Shown here piece after piece: positions 27,951-40,700 of a DNA stretch of 64,000 nucleotides. A program made the position numbers and the translations under genes. Source of the stretch: Zonotrichia leucophrys gambelii. Lineage: Eukaryota; Chordata; Aves; Passeriformes; Passerellidae. How positions within the stretch are numbered: the stretch's first letter is position 1; every line of letters begins with the position of its first letter. The stretch is taken from the NCBI RefSeq assembly GCF_028769735.1, contig NC_088174.1:1819501-1883500 (forward strand), written 5' to 3'. The notes beneath the pieces were generated by a model that worked only from the letters and a program-made list of their open reading frames with translations, made no database searches and had not been told where the DNA came from.

Positions 27951-29089
27951 ACCTTCACTCAGGTTCTGAGGACAGACCAGCACAGTGAGCTCCCATGAAG
28001 GGGACTCACAGGTATTGGCACTTCCCAAATAAACAGATTAAATGCCCACACATTGCTATTTTGAGTCCCTCTCTTGCTGCAGCATTGCAGGAGCTGTGCA
28101 CTTAAAGCTGTACAGAGCTTCTCTCAGGGTGATATTGGAAGTTTTGCTTTTAACACCAAACTTCAATGTTTCCAACTCATGAGTTTTTATACCAGGATTT
28201 GCAGAAATACATTCAGCTAACCAGTACAAGTGAACCCAAAGTATTTGATTTATTTTTAATAATCTCATCTGGTTCATAATGAATTTTTAACAATGGCAAT
28301 TGCAAGCCTGCTACTTAGAGTAGATTCCCTCAAAAGGGCACAGCCAACAGAAATAGCTGAAAGGCTCTTTTTGAGCTTACTGAGTAATGTCTGAACCCTA
28401 GAAACCACTCAGAGAGCCATATGCAAGCTTATTGCTCACAAACCCACATTTCAGCTGCTGAGCATGAACTTGTGTCCTTAACAGGATGGAAGAGACTCAG
28501 TCCAGTTCTCTCATTGACTTGAGCTCCTCTGTTCCAAAACCATGGTGAGGAACAGGATTTTGCATTGTACCCCTGAACAGCTTGAGATCCATTGCCATAA
28601 ATTAAAGATTAAATAACGTGGCAACAGCAAAACACAACTTGAGCTGTGCTAAACCCTGGCTCTAGGTTTCCTCAGCTGCTGTCCTGTATCTTTTATTTCT
28701 GCTCTCAAACACTCAAAGGTTTGGGCTGAGAAGCATCAGCAGTAGCAGTGAGCAGGGAATTGGTTATGAGGTGCTGTGTGATGCCCCCTGAGCCCCTGTC
28801 AGACAATACAGAACCAAATACTCCCAATGCACTTCTCCCTTTGCAACTCCTATTTTTCTCCACATTTTTCTTTGCCTGTTACTCCAGCAGTCACTTCTGT
28901 CCTTGTTTATGGCCTATTTTATTCGTGCAAACTCCAAATTCCTGCAGCACTCTGAGGAGAGCCTTGAATATCAATGAGAAGAGAGCTTGGGGAGTTGACA
29001 CTTATCTGGACACTTCAAATAAAACCATAAAATTTGGGTTTCTAAACAAGAGCATGAAGTTTAATTTCCAGGGACATAAACGATTACTT

Positions 29090-29190
29090 GGTTGGGGGGG
29101 TTGGTTTTGTTTTGGGGTTTTTGAGGTTTTTTGTTTATTTTGGGTTTAGTCTTTTGGGGTTTTTTGGAGGGTTTGGGGGGGGTTTGGAAA
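29090..29190. repeat. G/T-rich low-complexity tract
   Basis: Runs of 4-8 G separated by T-rich stretches. It meets the usual pattern for quadruplex potential on the plus strand. Confidence 0.75.
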
Positions 29191-29449
29191 TGGGAAATTG
29201 GTGGGGCAGTGGAGAGAGCTGGATGCAGGGCTTTGGAGAGGGGATAATTTCTGTGCTAATGCTCTTTCACACGGAGCTGGGGGTGGGGATTTAATCAATG
29301 TTGGTATTAAACGGAGCTGTGAAACTTGCTGCAGGCAGCACTACATTGATCCTTTTTTAGCTTGGTCAATCACTAAGTACAAACGCGAGTGGCAGCTCCC
29401 AGGTACTCCATCAGGCAGCCGGGGCTCTGCCCGTGCCGTGGATTCAAAG

Positions 29450-29462
29450 TGCCACCTAGTGG
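29450..29462 (-). promoter_or_regulatory. CTCF core motif
   Basis: The reverse strand reads CCACTAGGTGGCA, a full match to the CTCF core consensus CCASYAGRKGGCA. It lies 4.8 kb upstream of the copy A start in a locally CpG-containing stretch. Binding is not shown. Confidence 0.5.
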
Positions 29463-32400
29463 GAATTGTCACTGCGGTGACTTTCATTCAGCAGTGACTA
29501 CACAGCTGAAGGAAATGTTCCTGTGGATCCCTCACCTATGCTGAGACACTCTTGTGTCCAGGGATATTTTCCATAGTAAAGGAGGGGGGGAAAACACAGC
29601 CCCGAAAAGAAAAAAATAAAAATTCTTGATGTTGGTTAAGAATTCAATGAAGATAATCCACATACAGTCTGTGCTCAGCAGCCAATGCCCAAATCCAGAA
29701 TGAGCTCCTAGAGCCAGGTGTTCACAGAGCTCTCAAAACCTACGGTAAGGAATTTCCCCAGACAGGATTTAGCAGCCCTAATATTAAAATATAACACAGT
29801 TCCCTTCTAAATGCCAAGGAGGGGTTTCCAGCAGCAGAGAAGGGATAACCACAAACACACAAACACAAAACCCCGTGGATGGGAATGCTGGATCCCATTT
29901 TGCTGGCCTCAGCTGCTCAGGGAGCTGAGCAGGAACTGCCCTCAGCCTGGGGCTGGAATCCTGTGCTGTGCACCAGGTGTGAGGTGAGCAAAGGGAGCTC
30001 TCTGTGGCTGGGGTTTTGTCCTGTTCCTGTGGGCAGCAGGCAGGACAGAGGCTGTGATCTGTCTGCACTTCTGGGAAGGTTATGGAGCAGTGAATGATGG
30101 GGTTCAGGCTGCCACAATGTCACCATTTCCCATCCCACTGCAGCAGGGCCTGACTCACACAGCCCAAGGAGATCCAGAGCATTGCAAGGTGTTAAAATTC
30201 AAAGCACAGAGAACAACAGTGAGCAGAGGAGATTCTTTTTTTCAGAACTAGGAGTGTTCTCAGAGTTCTGGGGAGACAGCTGGTTACTGTAGCCATCCTA
30301 AAGGCTACACTTATGGTAGCTGGAAGTTGGGGGCATTATTTTAAGAGCAAATACATCAATTAACAAACAGAATACATTTGAAGCACAGCTACTCTTTAGA
30401 GAAGAATACAAGATTAAAGCCTCACAGTCCTGCTCTTGGCTCCTCACTGCCATCACCTCCTGAGACCATTCCCTGGTGTGCAGTGGATGTGCCATTCCAG
30501 CCCCGTGGCTCAGTGCCATGTTGGATGGCAGGAGTGTCCCAGCCCTGCTGTTCACACCCCAGCTCTGTCACTGCTCAGCAATCCCACTCTGTATTGCAGC
30601 ACCTTTCAGACCTGTTTAGCCCTGAAAATTCCTTGTAAAAGTTAATTTTTAAAAGCCTGGTACGTTCATAACAGTCCACTCCAGGCTTCAAAGGAGAGAT
30701 GTTACCATTAATCAAACACAGAGCAAAAATCCCTGCAACATCTCCAGAATTCCAAGCCAGGATTCTTCAGGAGCTTTGCTGCTTCCTGCAGCTGGACAGA
30801 CACGAGTCCTGCTCCAAACAGACCTGAGCAGGCTGAGAACTCTGAAATCTGAATAAGGTCACGATCCCTGCAAGCCCGGAGAGGTCTCCTTGCCATGCAG
30901 GCAGCTGACCAGCAGCTGTCCCCATTGCTTCACTGGAGTCAGAGATCAGCCTTGGAACGGCAACACGCCTCCAAAAATGCGTGCTGCTATTCTGGGGAGA
31001 CCAAAAAGAAAAATAAATGCTCAGAAAAATAAAACAGAGCTACTGGAGGTTCTTAGATAAGAATTTGGGATGCGTAGGAAAAGTGGGATGTGGTTAAAAT
31101 GTGAGACAGATCAGCTTGGAAACACAAGGATGGGGCTTTAGCAGATCCATGGCTTTGTGACATGACAAAGGAAAGCTCTGGAGATTTATTCATGTAGCAG
31201 AAGAAGAATAATCAAAGTGGACTGGAGGATCCCAGTGCTGCTGCTGGGTCTCTGCCCACATCACCATCACCTGATAAAGCCTCTACCCAAGATCTCTGGT
31301 GGACACCAACTCCCAGCTTCAGAGGATGGAAACTATTCAAATTTAGTACTAGAAAAATGCATCTCAGAGAGGCCAGAGGGTGAAGGTGCCCTCTGGCACC
31401 TCTGGTTTTGGGAACATCTCCATAAAGTTCTTTTCCCTCTTGAGAACTCAGGGCAATTTCTCATTTCCATTCACTTTGCATTGGAAAACTTTTGAAAATA
31501 TTTAGTTTTAAATTAACTATATTAGCATGTGATTATTCACATAGCTCCAGCAATTACAGTCAAATTACTGTGGTTTAACTAATAGGTAAGACTGAAATGA
31601 TATAAATTATAAAAGCTTGGACTAACCAAAGCTAAAGTACAGCTGGCTGGAGCCAGACCAACTTAGGGTACTCAGGAATCCAAAGGAAACAGTTTCCTGC
31701 TTTGTGGGCACAGCATGAGGCCAGAGGAGCAAAAGCATTGTCAGTTCAACCATCCCAGATTGTAAAGCCCTTTCTTTAGGCAGTATGGAAGAGGAAAAAT
31801 CTCCTTCCCTGTCATTATATCCATGTATTATTGGAAGCATCAAAAGGGATTTTATGTGATTTTTCTAATACAAGGACTAATCACCATTGTGCTGCTTTCA
31901 GTAGCTCCATGAGACAAACTGAACCATTGTGAAATACAGAGCAAAATGTTCCTCATGGAACAATGCTGCAGTGGGAGAGAATGAATCCATGGCTGGAGCC
32001 TGGTGGATCCAACATTCCTGAACACTGAACAAGGGCAGATCCAACTCAGCCCTTCTGCAGAGCTCTGTGCTGGGCTCTACCAGGTACACAAAGCCTGCAG
32101 GAAAATTTCCTTGAATGAACATAATTAGAACACTTTGCAGACAGCTGGAGGGCTCCAGTAAAGCAGCAAATGCTGCTTCTTCCTCTGGCTGATTTATTGC
32201 TACACCTGCACTCAGGAGAGGCACTGAAATTCCTGCAAAGATGAGGCTTCAACAGTTTTGAAGAGGAAGAAAGGAAATGAAATCAACTTACAACAAAAAG
32301 ATGTAAAGAATCTTTCTTTGTAACTATTTCAACACTCAAGAGCTACTGAGCAACCACGGTGCTCTAAATTTGAGAAGGGAGAAAAACACTGGAGTTAAAA

Positions 32401-33989
32401 AATAGGAAGATCCTACAACATTAAAATCACACTTTAACTGCAGACAGGCTATTCAGAGACACCTAATTCTAAACTGGATAACTTTATTTTCTGTGATTTA
32501 TTTTGCTGCTGCAGCAGAATGAAGCAGTTCAGATCCATGACCCACTGATCACTGACTTCCCTGGATTTGAGTCCTTCCCAGCGGCTCTGCTGGGTAATTT
32601 TGAGTGGCCAGCTGTCACAGATATGCAAACTGCAAGTGAGTAAGCTCACATATGCAAGCAGCAGAAACAGCTTCTGACAACTTCCCACAACCTAATGATT
32701 TTTAAAATACTTTTCAGCAATTACACCAGCAAAACATCAGCCCCCAAAAACAAGCAAACAAGCAAAAGAGCACAAATTTTACCCAAGTGCACAGCAGGAA
32801 AATCTGAAATACTCTGAGCAGGTAGCGGTGCTTCTGAGATTATCAGTCAAAAAAAGCTTTTTCCACAAATCCAGCCCCAAGGCACACTGTGAATGCAGCC
32901 TGAGGACACCATTCTCTCACTAAAGGAAACTATGGTGCTGTCAGGTGTGCAAAGTGATTCCTTCCTCCCGAGAACCTGGATGCTTAAACGGTGTTAAAGT
33001 GCAAAAGACTCAGAGAAAAAATACACCTCTGAACAAAGAAAAAACTCATTATACTTTGCACCTGTTTAAGGAAAAACTCCTTTTAACAACTCGAATCATT
33101 AATAAAGGTGCAATTAAGTATCACATCATTAAAGGAAAAGGAAGGAAAACAGGGTGAACTCCCATTAAGGGAAAATGCTAAGGTTTAAAAAGAGAAATCC
33201 ACACTTTCTCTCCTTGCTCCTGGTTACAGATGATCTCAGAGGGATTTGTTACTCACAAACATAAGCTTGCTCCTGAAAGTTAGGAAACTGCTTTCCTTAG
33301 CTTAAAAGCTATAATTTGTTCCCATATTTCCAAGAAAAGGTGTTACTTATTGTGAAGAAGCACAGCAGTGAGAACAAAAAAAACCTTCAGGGAAAACTAT
33401 CACTCATTTCAATATCACAACCAAGACATAAGCACAGGGAAAGTGACAAATTCTGCATTCTCCCAATAACAGATTCCCTTTCTGTGAACGTTGGAGGTTA
33501 GAATAGAGGAACTTCAATCACTGTGGCAAGCAGCCAGCTCATGAATAGCTTGCTAACATCAACAAGACTATTCCTATGAACAAATGCTCAAAATGACGAT
33601 GAGTTTCTTGTATATCCTTTGTAATGGTAAAATCACCAGGATTACTGTGGTTTCTAAGTGCTCTCCCACACAGCTGAAGAGCTGAAGTCAAGAAGAGTGC
33701 TCATGTGAGGAGCTCTGTAAGAGCTGCTGTTAAACACTGAACTGCTCCTTTGGTTTTAGCTTAAAAAAAATAGAGCACATTGGAGCAGAACTACTACTGG
33801 ACCAGCAGATACCAGGCTTTGACTAACTCTGAGTGCCTGAAGTGAGATCCTGACATGCACTGCTCAAGAAAAATACAACTTCTACTGCCTGAACAGTTAT
33901 GGTTAACTACCTACTCAGCTCTGCTGGAAGACCACGAGATTTCAAACCCCATTCTCAAAGTAAAGAACGGGGCTGGCAATACATAAAGA

Positions 33990-34307
33990 TCTGTGAGAAA
34001 GGAAGCACTGGAACTAGCAGCAAGGTGGGGTTGCCTGCATGGGCAGCCCTTCATTTGAATGCAAATGTAATTTTGGGGCAGGCAGTTATCTGTGACATCA
34101 GGCAGGACCTTAGTAAACTGTTACCACCAGCACCTGGTAAAACCATTGTTAATCATGTGTAGTAAAGGGACATCAGGGCTAGCAGGAGTCATTTATAGAG
34201 CCAGGCTGGGCTAGAAAAGAGAGAAAGAAAGAGGAGGGGAAGGGAGATCAAACAAACCCTGCGAGGAGCAGGATGTCCCAGCAAGACAAAGGCAGGCTGT
34301 GAGCATC
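33990..34307 (+). promoter_or_regulatory. CDX4 copy A proximal promoter and 5' UTR
   Basis: About 160 bp (33990-34150) aligns by eye with 56850-57005 ahead of copy B, while the DNA around it does not. Visible motifs are a perfect POU octamer ATGCAAAT at 34059-34066, a one-base-off CRE (TGACATCA) at 34093-34100, an E-box CACCTG at 34131-34136, and a TATA-like ATTTATAGAG at 34191-34200 about 110 bp before the ATG. The TTTATAG in it also fits a caudal binding site. Start site and factor binding are inference. Confidence 0.6.
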
Positions 34308-34743
34308 ATGTACGTGAGCTATCTGTTGGATAAGGACACCAGCATGTATCCGGGATCTGCAAGGTGCACCAGCAACAGCCTGCCCGTGCAGAACTTCGTG
34401 TCTGCCCCAGCCTACTCCGACTACATGGGATACCACCCCGTGGCAGCCCTGGACAGCCACGGGCAGCCGGCGCCCGCCTGGGGCTCCCACTACGGCCCCC
34501 AGCGCGAGGACTGGGGCGCCTACGGGCCAGGCCCTTCCAGCGCCGCGCCCGCTGCCCACATCAATGGCTCGTCCCCTGGCCAGGGCTCCTACAGCTCTGC
34601 TGACTACAGCTCCCTGCACCCCGCTGCTGCTGCTGCGCCCTTACCTCCTGTAGATACAATCCATGCCCAGCAAATCTCTCCCAACAGCCAAAGGCACAGC
34701 TCTTATGAGTGGATGAGGAAAACCGTGCAGTCCACGTCCACAG
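34308..34743 (+). CDS. CDX4: CDX4 copy A exon 1 (activation region and hexapeptide)
   Basis: Starts at ATG 34308 with A at -3; the protein begins [10 protein letters not shown], the canonical caudal N-terminus. The frame stays open a few codons upstream, but only from a GTG, so this ATG is chosen. It encodes residues 1-145 plus one base of Gly146. The donor is CAG|GTAGGA at 34743/34744. The exon is GC-rich. Residues about 21-138 are encoded by the 355-bp tract that is base-for-base identical to copy B, while the first 61 bp and last 20 bp differ. Confidence 0.92.
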
Positions 34744-37700
34744 GTAGGAGGGCACGGAGGTTTTGTGCTGAGAACAGATTTTTACTTGTTGTTGTGTCAT
34801 TGGGGGGGTTTTGCCTGTTCAGAGGGAAGGATTCAGATTGATAAAGCAAGATCCTGATTGCTCTGAAGGATTCTCTTGCTAATGGTTAAATATTGGTTCA
34901 GTTACTGGATGCTGGGTTGGTCAGTTGATTATTTCTTGTGTTTCTTGTTTGACCTTTAATCCTGTGGGAGATGAAAAGTGTTGCAGAATGATTTGTTTGT
35001 CGGGGTTGAGCTATTTGTCGGGTGCAGGGAAAACTCGGGGCTCAATCTGAGTCATCAGCAAGTTCCGTTTATTGAAGAGAGCATCAGACACTTCTACAGC
35101 AAGTAAAAAGCTCATGAATATTCTGTAATTTACACCGTCCATCAGCCACACCACAACATCAACTTTTCCCCATTCCTTAAAAATTACATCTCTCTTTTCT
35201 CATGTCTCTTTCACTATTTATTATCATACTACAGCTAAGCCCAAAAACACACTATCTTGTAAGTGCAAGACTTAGAATTAGCCACAGCCTTATACTTTTC
35301 CAGTCTCTAGTCAGCTAAAATCCCAACAGAAAAGCAGTGTTCTTTCATTTCCCACTTCAGATATGTTTTTAAAGTTTGTGATATCCAACAGTTGCTTTTC
35401 ATAGGAGTTCTGTAGATTGGGATGGAATAGGAAGTATTGTATTCACCACCACCTATTCTTTGCTTACTTTCCTCAAGTTTTGGAGTACCTAGGAAAAGTT
35501 CAAGTAAAATATGCATAGCAGGGGGTTGGCAGTAAGGCTTTCTACCAGAACCAACCCCTCCAAACCTCAGAACACTGAAATGAGATCTGCAAGATCAAAC
35601 AATGAGTCAATGCTTTAAAAACAGGGATGATAAGGAAAGGCTTGCTTCACTTTGTAGTAGCAGCTCTCAGAACATGCAGGAATACAAAGATCCATGGTAA
35701 CACAGCCTGGTAATACAGCCACAGATTAGGCTCTGCTGCATGACAGTCAAGGAGTACAAAACAATTCTTCAATTGTATTTAAGCAGCAAAAATCAGCCAT
35801 GAAGCTTGAGAGAAAGGTTCTGTTTGATTGGGAGGAGGAACAAGAGAAAAATATAAACACTGAGCATCCCTAAAACAAAAATCAGCACCTTGTATACGAA
35901 AAAAATATTAAACAAGAAAGGGGAGTAGAAAAAGAGGGAAAACTGCCTGAAAAGAACAGAGACATAATCTGCTGTATAAAAGTATTTGATCCTCTGAGGT
36001 GCTGAGCAGCTTTGACATGCACTGAGAACAGTAGAAATTAGGGATGCTCAATTCCTCCCCTAAAGAGATGCTCCCAGTATTTCAGTGCTGCATCCTTCCC
36101 TTTCCCTCCCTCCCTCCACACCTGCCTGTAAATAAAAGTCTTCAAAGCAGGGACTGAATCAATCTCTAGCAGAAAAGCAACTCCTTAAAACAGACATTAG
36201 AGAATTGAAAGCAACTGCATAGAAAAGTTGTCTTTATTAAAATAATGTATCTAATTTGTATGGGCAGACTCTTCCTCACTCCTGCTGAACACAACTTTAG
36301 CTCATGGAGAGTCACAGAATTCAATAGAGCAATCAGAACAGGCTGTTGCTCTGTGTGAATAAGAATTTTTTGGGGGGAATGAAAAAGTTTGTATTTTTAA
36401 AATCTTATTTGTTCTTCACTGAATATTATCCAAGAAAAACCAAAAGAGGGCCTGTTTTGAAAAAACTTGCAGCTTGCTTTTGAGGAGTCCTTACAAGGGC
36501 AACCAAACTGCTCACTCATTGTGGGATTTACAGATGGCAGAACCCTTGCTCAGAAAAACCACTGCCCCTCATCCCATCCTTACCTGCTTTGTGCTCCTGT
36601 GGATTCCAGTCACACCAAGGGAGCAAAACCTGATTTGTTCTGTGCTGTCCCTTTGCTAGTGGGACACTGGGACAGATTCATACAGCACACACACATATAG
36701 ATATAGATATATATACATAATATAAAATATCGCATTCTATCTGCTGCTTAAGAACAACTTAGAGATTTCTAACTTTCCAAATTTCAAGCCTGCAAAGGTC
36801 AAAGCATTCCCAGGAGAGCTGGGAGTGTCTCCTTTCTGGGGAGGTCTAACAAGATATTGAGCATATCTGTGTCCAGAACTGGAGAAATCAGCAGGCCATG
36901 GGAGCAGACCCTCCCAAATGCCCATGGGTCAGTGGAAGGCCACATTTAAAAGCTACTGAGTGCTGCTTTAGGGAAAAATCCAGAGAATAAATTCTCCTGC
37001 TGCTTCTTTCCCTTTTATATATATTAGTATTTCTGCTAGGCCAGGCAGGCACAGTGCCAGCAGATCTGTTTCACTGGAGTTGGTTCCTTTCTCTCCCTTC
37101 ACTCCTTATCCTCTGTCGTTTTCTGTTTAAAAGCAAGGACACTGCTGTCATTCATGGTTTCCCAAAAAATGAAATAACTTTAAAATATTTTCCTTTAGGA
37201 AAGCACCTGAGTGAGTTTGGTTCTGTTGCAGTGATTTCAGGGGTGTGAGCAGGCTCACTGCAAATGTTGTTTGCTGGATCGTGATCAAACCCCTCAGAAT
37301 TTTCTTATATTGAATACAATTCTTTTTACATCCTTCTGTTCTGTAACACTGTCTCTGTTCACTGAGCATTATCCTTCTGTCTCTTTACAAAACCTTTGGG
37401 AATTTCAGTAAAGGTCTGGTGTTGCAAGAAGGAAGGAATCACACTTATTATTTATTAGCTTTCCTTATTCCCTGTGAATAGATACAGACCACTGTTCTTA
37501 ATGATGAAAAAAATGAGGCTCAGACTTACCTGAGGTGATCACAACAGTAATCATTCAGACAAATTAATTTTGCTATTTATTCATTACATTCTGCAAAGCA
37601 CTAATTATCAATACTAAGGCTACCAATAATATTTCACTGTGAAAACAATAACTATTAAAGCAAGTGATTTTTGCAAGAAATTCTCAGAAGTGTGCAAGAA

Positions 37701-40700
37701 ATGTTGCTGGAACCTTATCCCTTTAAGGCTGGGAGAGATTCTTGCCAAAGGTTCACTCACTCTGAGTAGTCTGACTTGGAGCAGCTCCAGAAACAAGGCC
37801 CTGAATCCATGGCATTCCCTTCTCCAGAGATTTCATGGTTATCGTCTCTTACTGGTGCTTTGCAGCCTCATGTCCTGACAGATGACAAAGAAAAACACTT
37901 TATTGCAATTTCTACCACTGCCTCGTGCCCTCCAGGTCTTTTGATACTGTTATCAACACAACTAACCTGAAACAAAGAAATATTTCAAGTTTTACTCTGT
38001 AACTTTAAAAATAACATCAGTGTAGAACCATGTGTTCAACTGGTGTAAAGTGAAATTTGTGAGGGCACCTAAAACCTCTGGAAGATCTCATTATTTAAAG
38101 TGAGATTATCACCCTGCTTTGATACTACTAGAACACATTTCCTGCAGGAAAGTCCTGCTGAGGTTTTCATGCATCCTTCTTTCTCTGACTGAAGGATGGC
38201 TGAGTGTCTGCAGGGATTGGATCCTCAGTGCAGAGCACGTAGAATCCAGGGCCCTGTCTCTGCACTCCTCAGGAAAAAGCCAATGTGTTTTGACTCACAA
38301 CACTTGAAGGGGAAGCTCTGAGTACTCAGGATTTTCAGCCACAAATACTAAAAGACTCTACTCCAACCCTTACACTGCTCCTGTCTCCTCAACCTCTCCT
38401 TGGAGAGGGTGAGCACAGCAATTGTAACACAGAACAGAACAAAGCCACAGACAGAAATGTGAAGTGGAAATTCCACACACACACAAGACATAATTACAGG
38501 CAAATTCTTTGATGGAAAGTAGAATAAAACCACCCTAGAAGAAGCTACAAATCTCGTCCTGTTGACTTCAGGATTTTTATGGAGCTGTGTCATCACTCAC
38601 ACAGGAGTAGACTTGACTTTATGACTGTGTGAGAAAACAACACACACCTGTGGTAAAAGTGTGCCCAAAACACGAGTTTGAGCAGGGAACTCCCAGGAGA
38701 ATTTGCTCACAAAGCTGAAAGTGCACCTTAAGATCTGCACTTATGTTACCATAAAACAGGGTGGGGACACGTTTTGAAACAGGTGAACTGATCCAGAGGA
38801 GAGATTTTTCCTGTAGATGACAACTCTCCTATCATTGTTCTTCAATAAAAATTTACTCTGCAGACACAGATGACAGTTTTCTGCTGCTGATCACAGGAGG
38901 ACTGAGAGCATCATGACTAAATTCACTGTAAATGTATACACTAGGTCTTTGAAGGAAGGAGTTATATTCCCTCAAATGGGAGGAAGAGGAGCAAGCCTCT
39001 TTAGAGACCATTCCTGTAAAACACTGAATGCTAAAGAACACACAACATTTGGGGAAAATCTCACTTAATCACTTTCCTTTTAGTCTATAGTCATTGGTAA
39101 TGAGATTTCCCCTGGTTTGCCACTCAGAAATCCACTGACATTTTCTGCAGGTTGAGTGCCTCTCCCTGTCCAGTTATTGCTTAAAGAGAATAAAATTACT
39201 CTGCTTTGGATGCAATTCCTTCTGTAGATGAAGATGAGTACAAAAGTTTACACTAGCAAAGGGAAAACCAGAATTTGGCCAATGAGCTTTATTCCAGAAT
39301 AGCAGAACATACTCAAAATTGAAAACAGAAGGGAAAATTCAAGTCTATTGAAAGGTTTCAGTTCTGTGATTCCATTCTTTTTTTTCAGCATGAACAATCT
39401 GAGCATGTATGAAAGAACAGATGAGTGAAATGTAGCAGAAAATACAAACACAGAATTACACCAAGTTTCACAAACCTTTAGCACCTAACAGGGCCAGGAC
39501 ACCTATTTATCACACCAAGGCTTCTGGCAGGAATATTATGTAAGATTTGATCTATGCCACATTTTCTAATACAGTGGCTGGTGGGATTTTTTTTAATTTA
39601 GCTTTACAGAACACCATGTGCAGCACAATGTTTGTCTTCAAACACTATTTAAAATTACTTTTGCTTCACAATTTCAATTAAGTCAGTGAAATTACTGACT
39701 TAAGTCAGGGAGAATTTGCCCTTTACTTTTCCTACACTTTTGAAATACATAAGTAGTTAGAGTCCTAAACAAAACTGAGGCCTGATCTCTGTCTACATCT
39801 TTATAAACTCAAAAATTAGCATCAGTTTTTTAATACTAAAGGAACAGAGAGATGCAGGTGGGAGCAGAGCATATCCTCAGGCCAGAAGCTGTTTGACATT
39901 TCTGGGATGATTTAAGGTAACATCCAGTCACCAAGGACAGCCATAACTTCCTCTAAAACACTGTTAAACCCTGGAATCCACTGCCATGCTTTGTCAGCAA
40001 TCCCACAGAAATCCCACACTATCCTATCCTAGGACATCTTCAGGAAACTTCTGATTTTATGAAAGATGCTGGTTCATGATGCTGGTTTATGATGCTGGTT
40101 TCAGTGCCTGCAGAATATTCCTGACAAGTGAAGAGAGGAGGCTCTGAAAGAGGGCCCAGGGCTGGTTCTAATGCTAATTTATTTTGCTTTGTAAACAAGT
40201 TGTGAGGTCCGATGGTGGGGTTTTTTTTTTTCCTTTCCTGGCCTACATTGTCTGAGGTTTTGAGGCCTATCTGTCATATTGAGGCAACAGACCCTTTTAA
40301 CACTTCTCTTTGCTTTGATATGCAGTCCTGTCTCTTCCTTCTCCCTCCTTTCTTCAGGAGTTATATTGCCGGAAAGGGTGATGATTTTCACAGCAAATAA
40401 AGAGGCCTTCTCCCAGCTTTATTGTCTTCAGAAGAAATACTCTGTGAATTTTATGACCAATGGGAAAGCTGTTCCCTTCCCCCAACTCAAAACTTGCCCA
40501 GTCAAAAATTGCCAGAGTGGGTGTGATGGAGCAGCATTGTTAAAGTATATCCCACAAAAAGATTTCCAGCTCTGAAATCTCTGATTTCTTGCTGCTCCAA
40601 AGGCACTCCTCAGTAGTCACTAGTGCAAAAAGGGTTTTGACAAAACTCCCTCTTCTTACATAGCTCATTAAACCCAGGAAATCCACTCCCCCAGCACAAA

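Larger units (their letters stand above)
27951..33989. other. intergenic DNA upstream of CDX4 copy A
   Basis: Holds the G/T tract and CTCF-like motif noted separately. Otherwise no gene; frames up to 133 aa are unsupported. Distal regulatory elements of the CDX pair could lie here but cannot be picked by eye. Confidence 0.5.

Noticed and set aside
28748..29149. 133-aa frame with hydrophobic stretches
   Set aside because: Runs into the low-complexity G/T tract; no domain, no homologous feel, no splice or promoter support.
40279..40575. Protein of about 98 aa conserved with 60736-61080
   Set aside because: As a free-standing gene it has no ATG (starts at TTG), and the two copies differ completely after the identical stretch. 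Kept only as a possible alternative exon.
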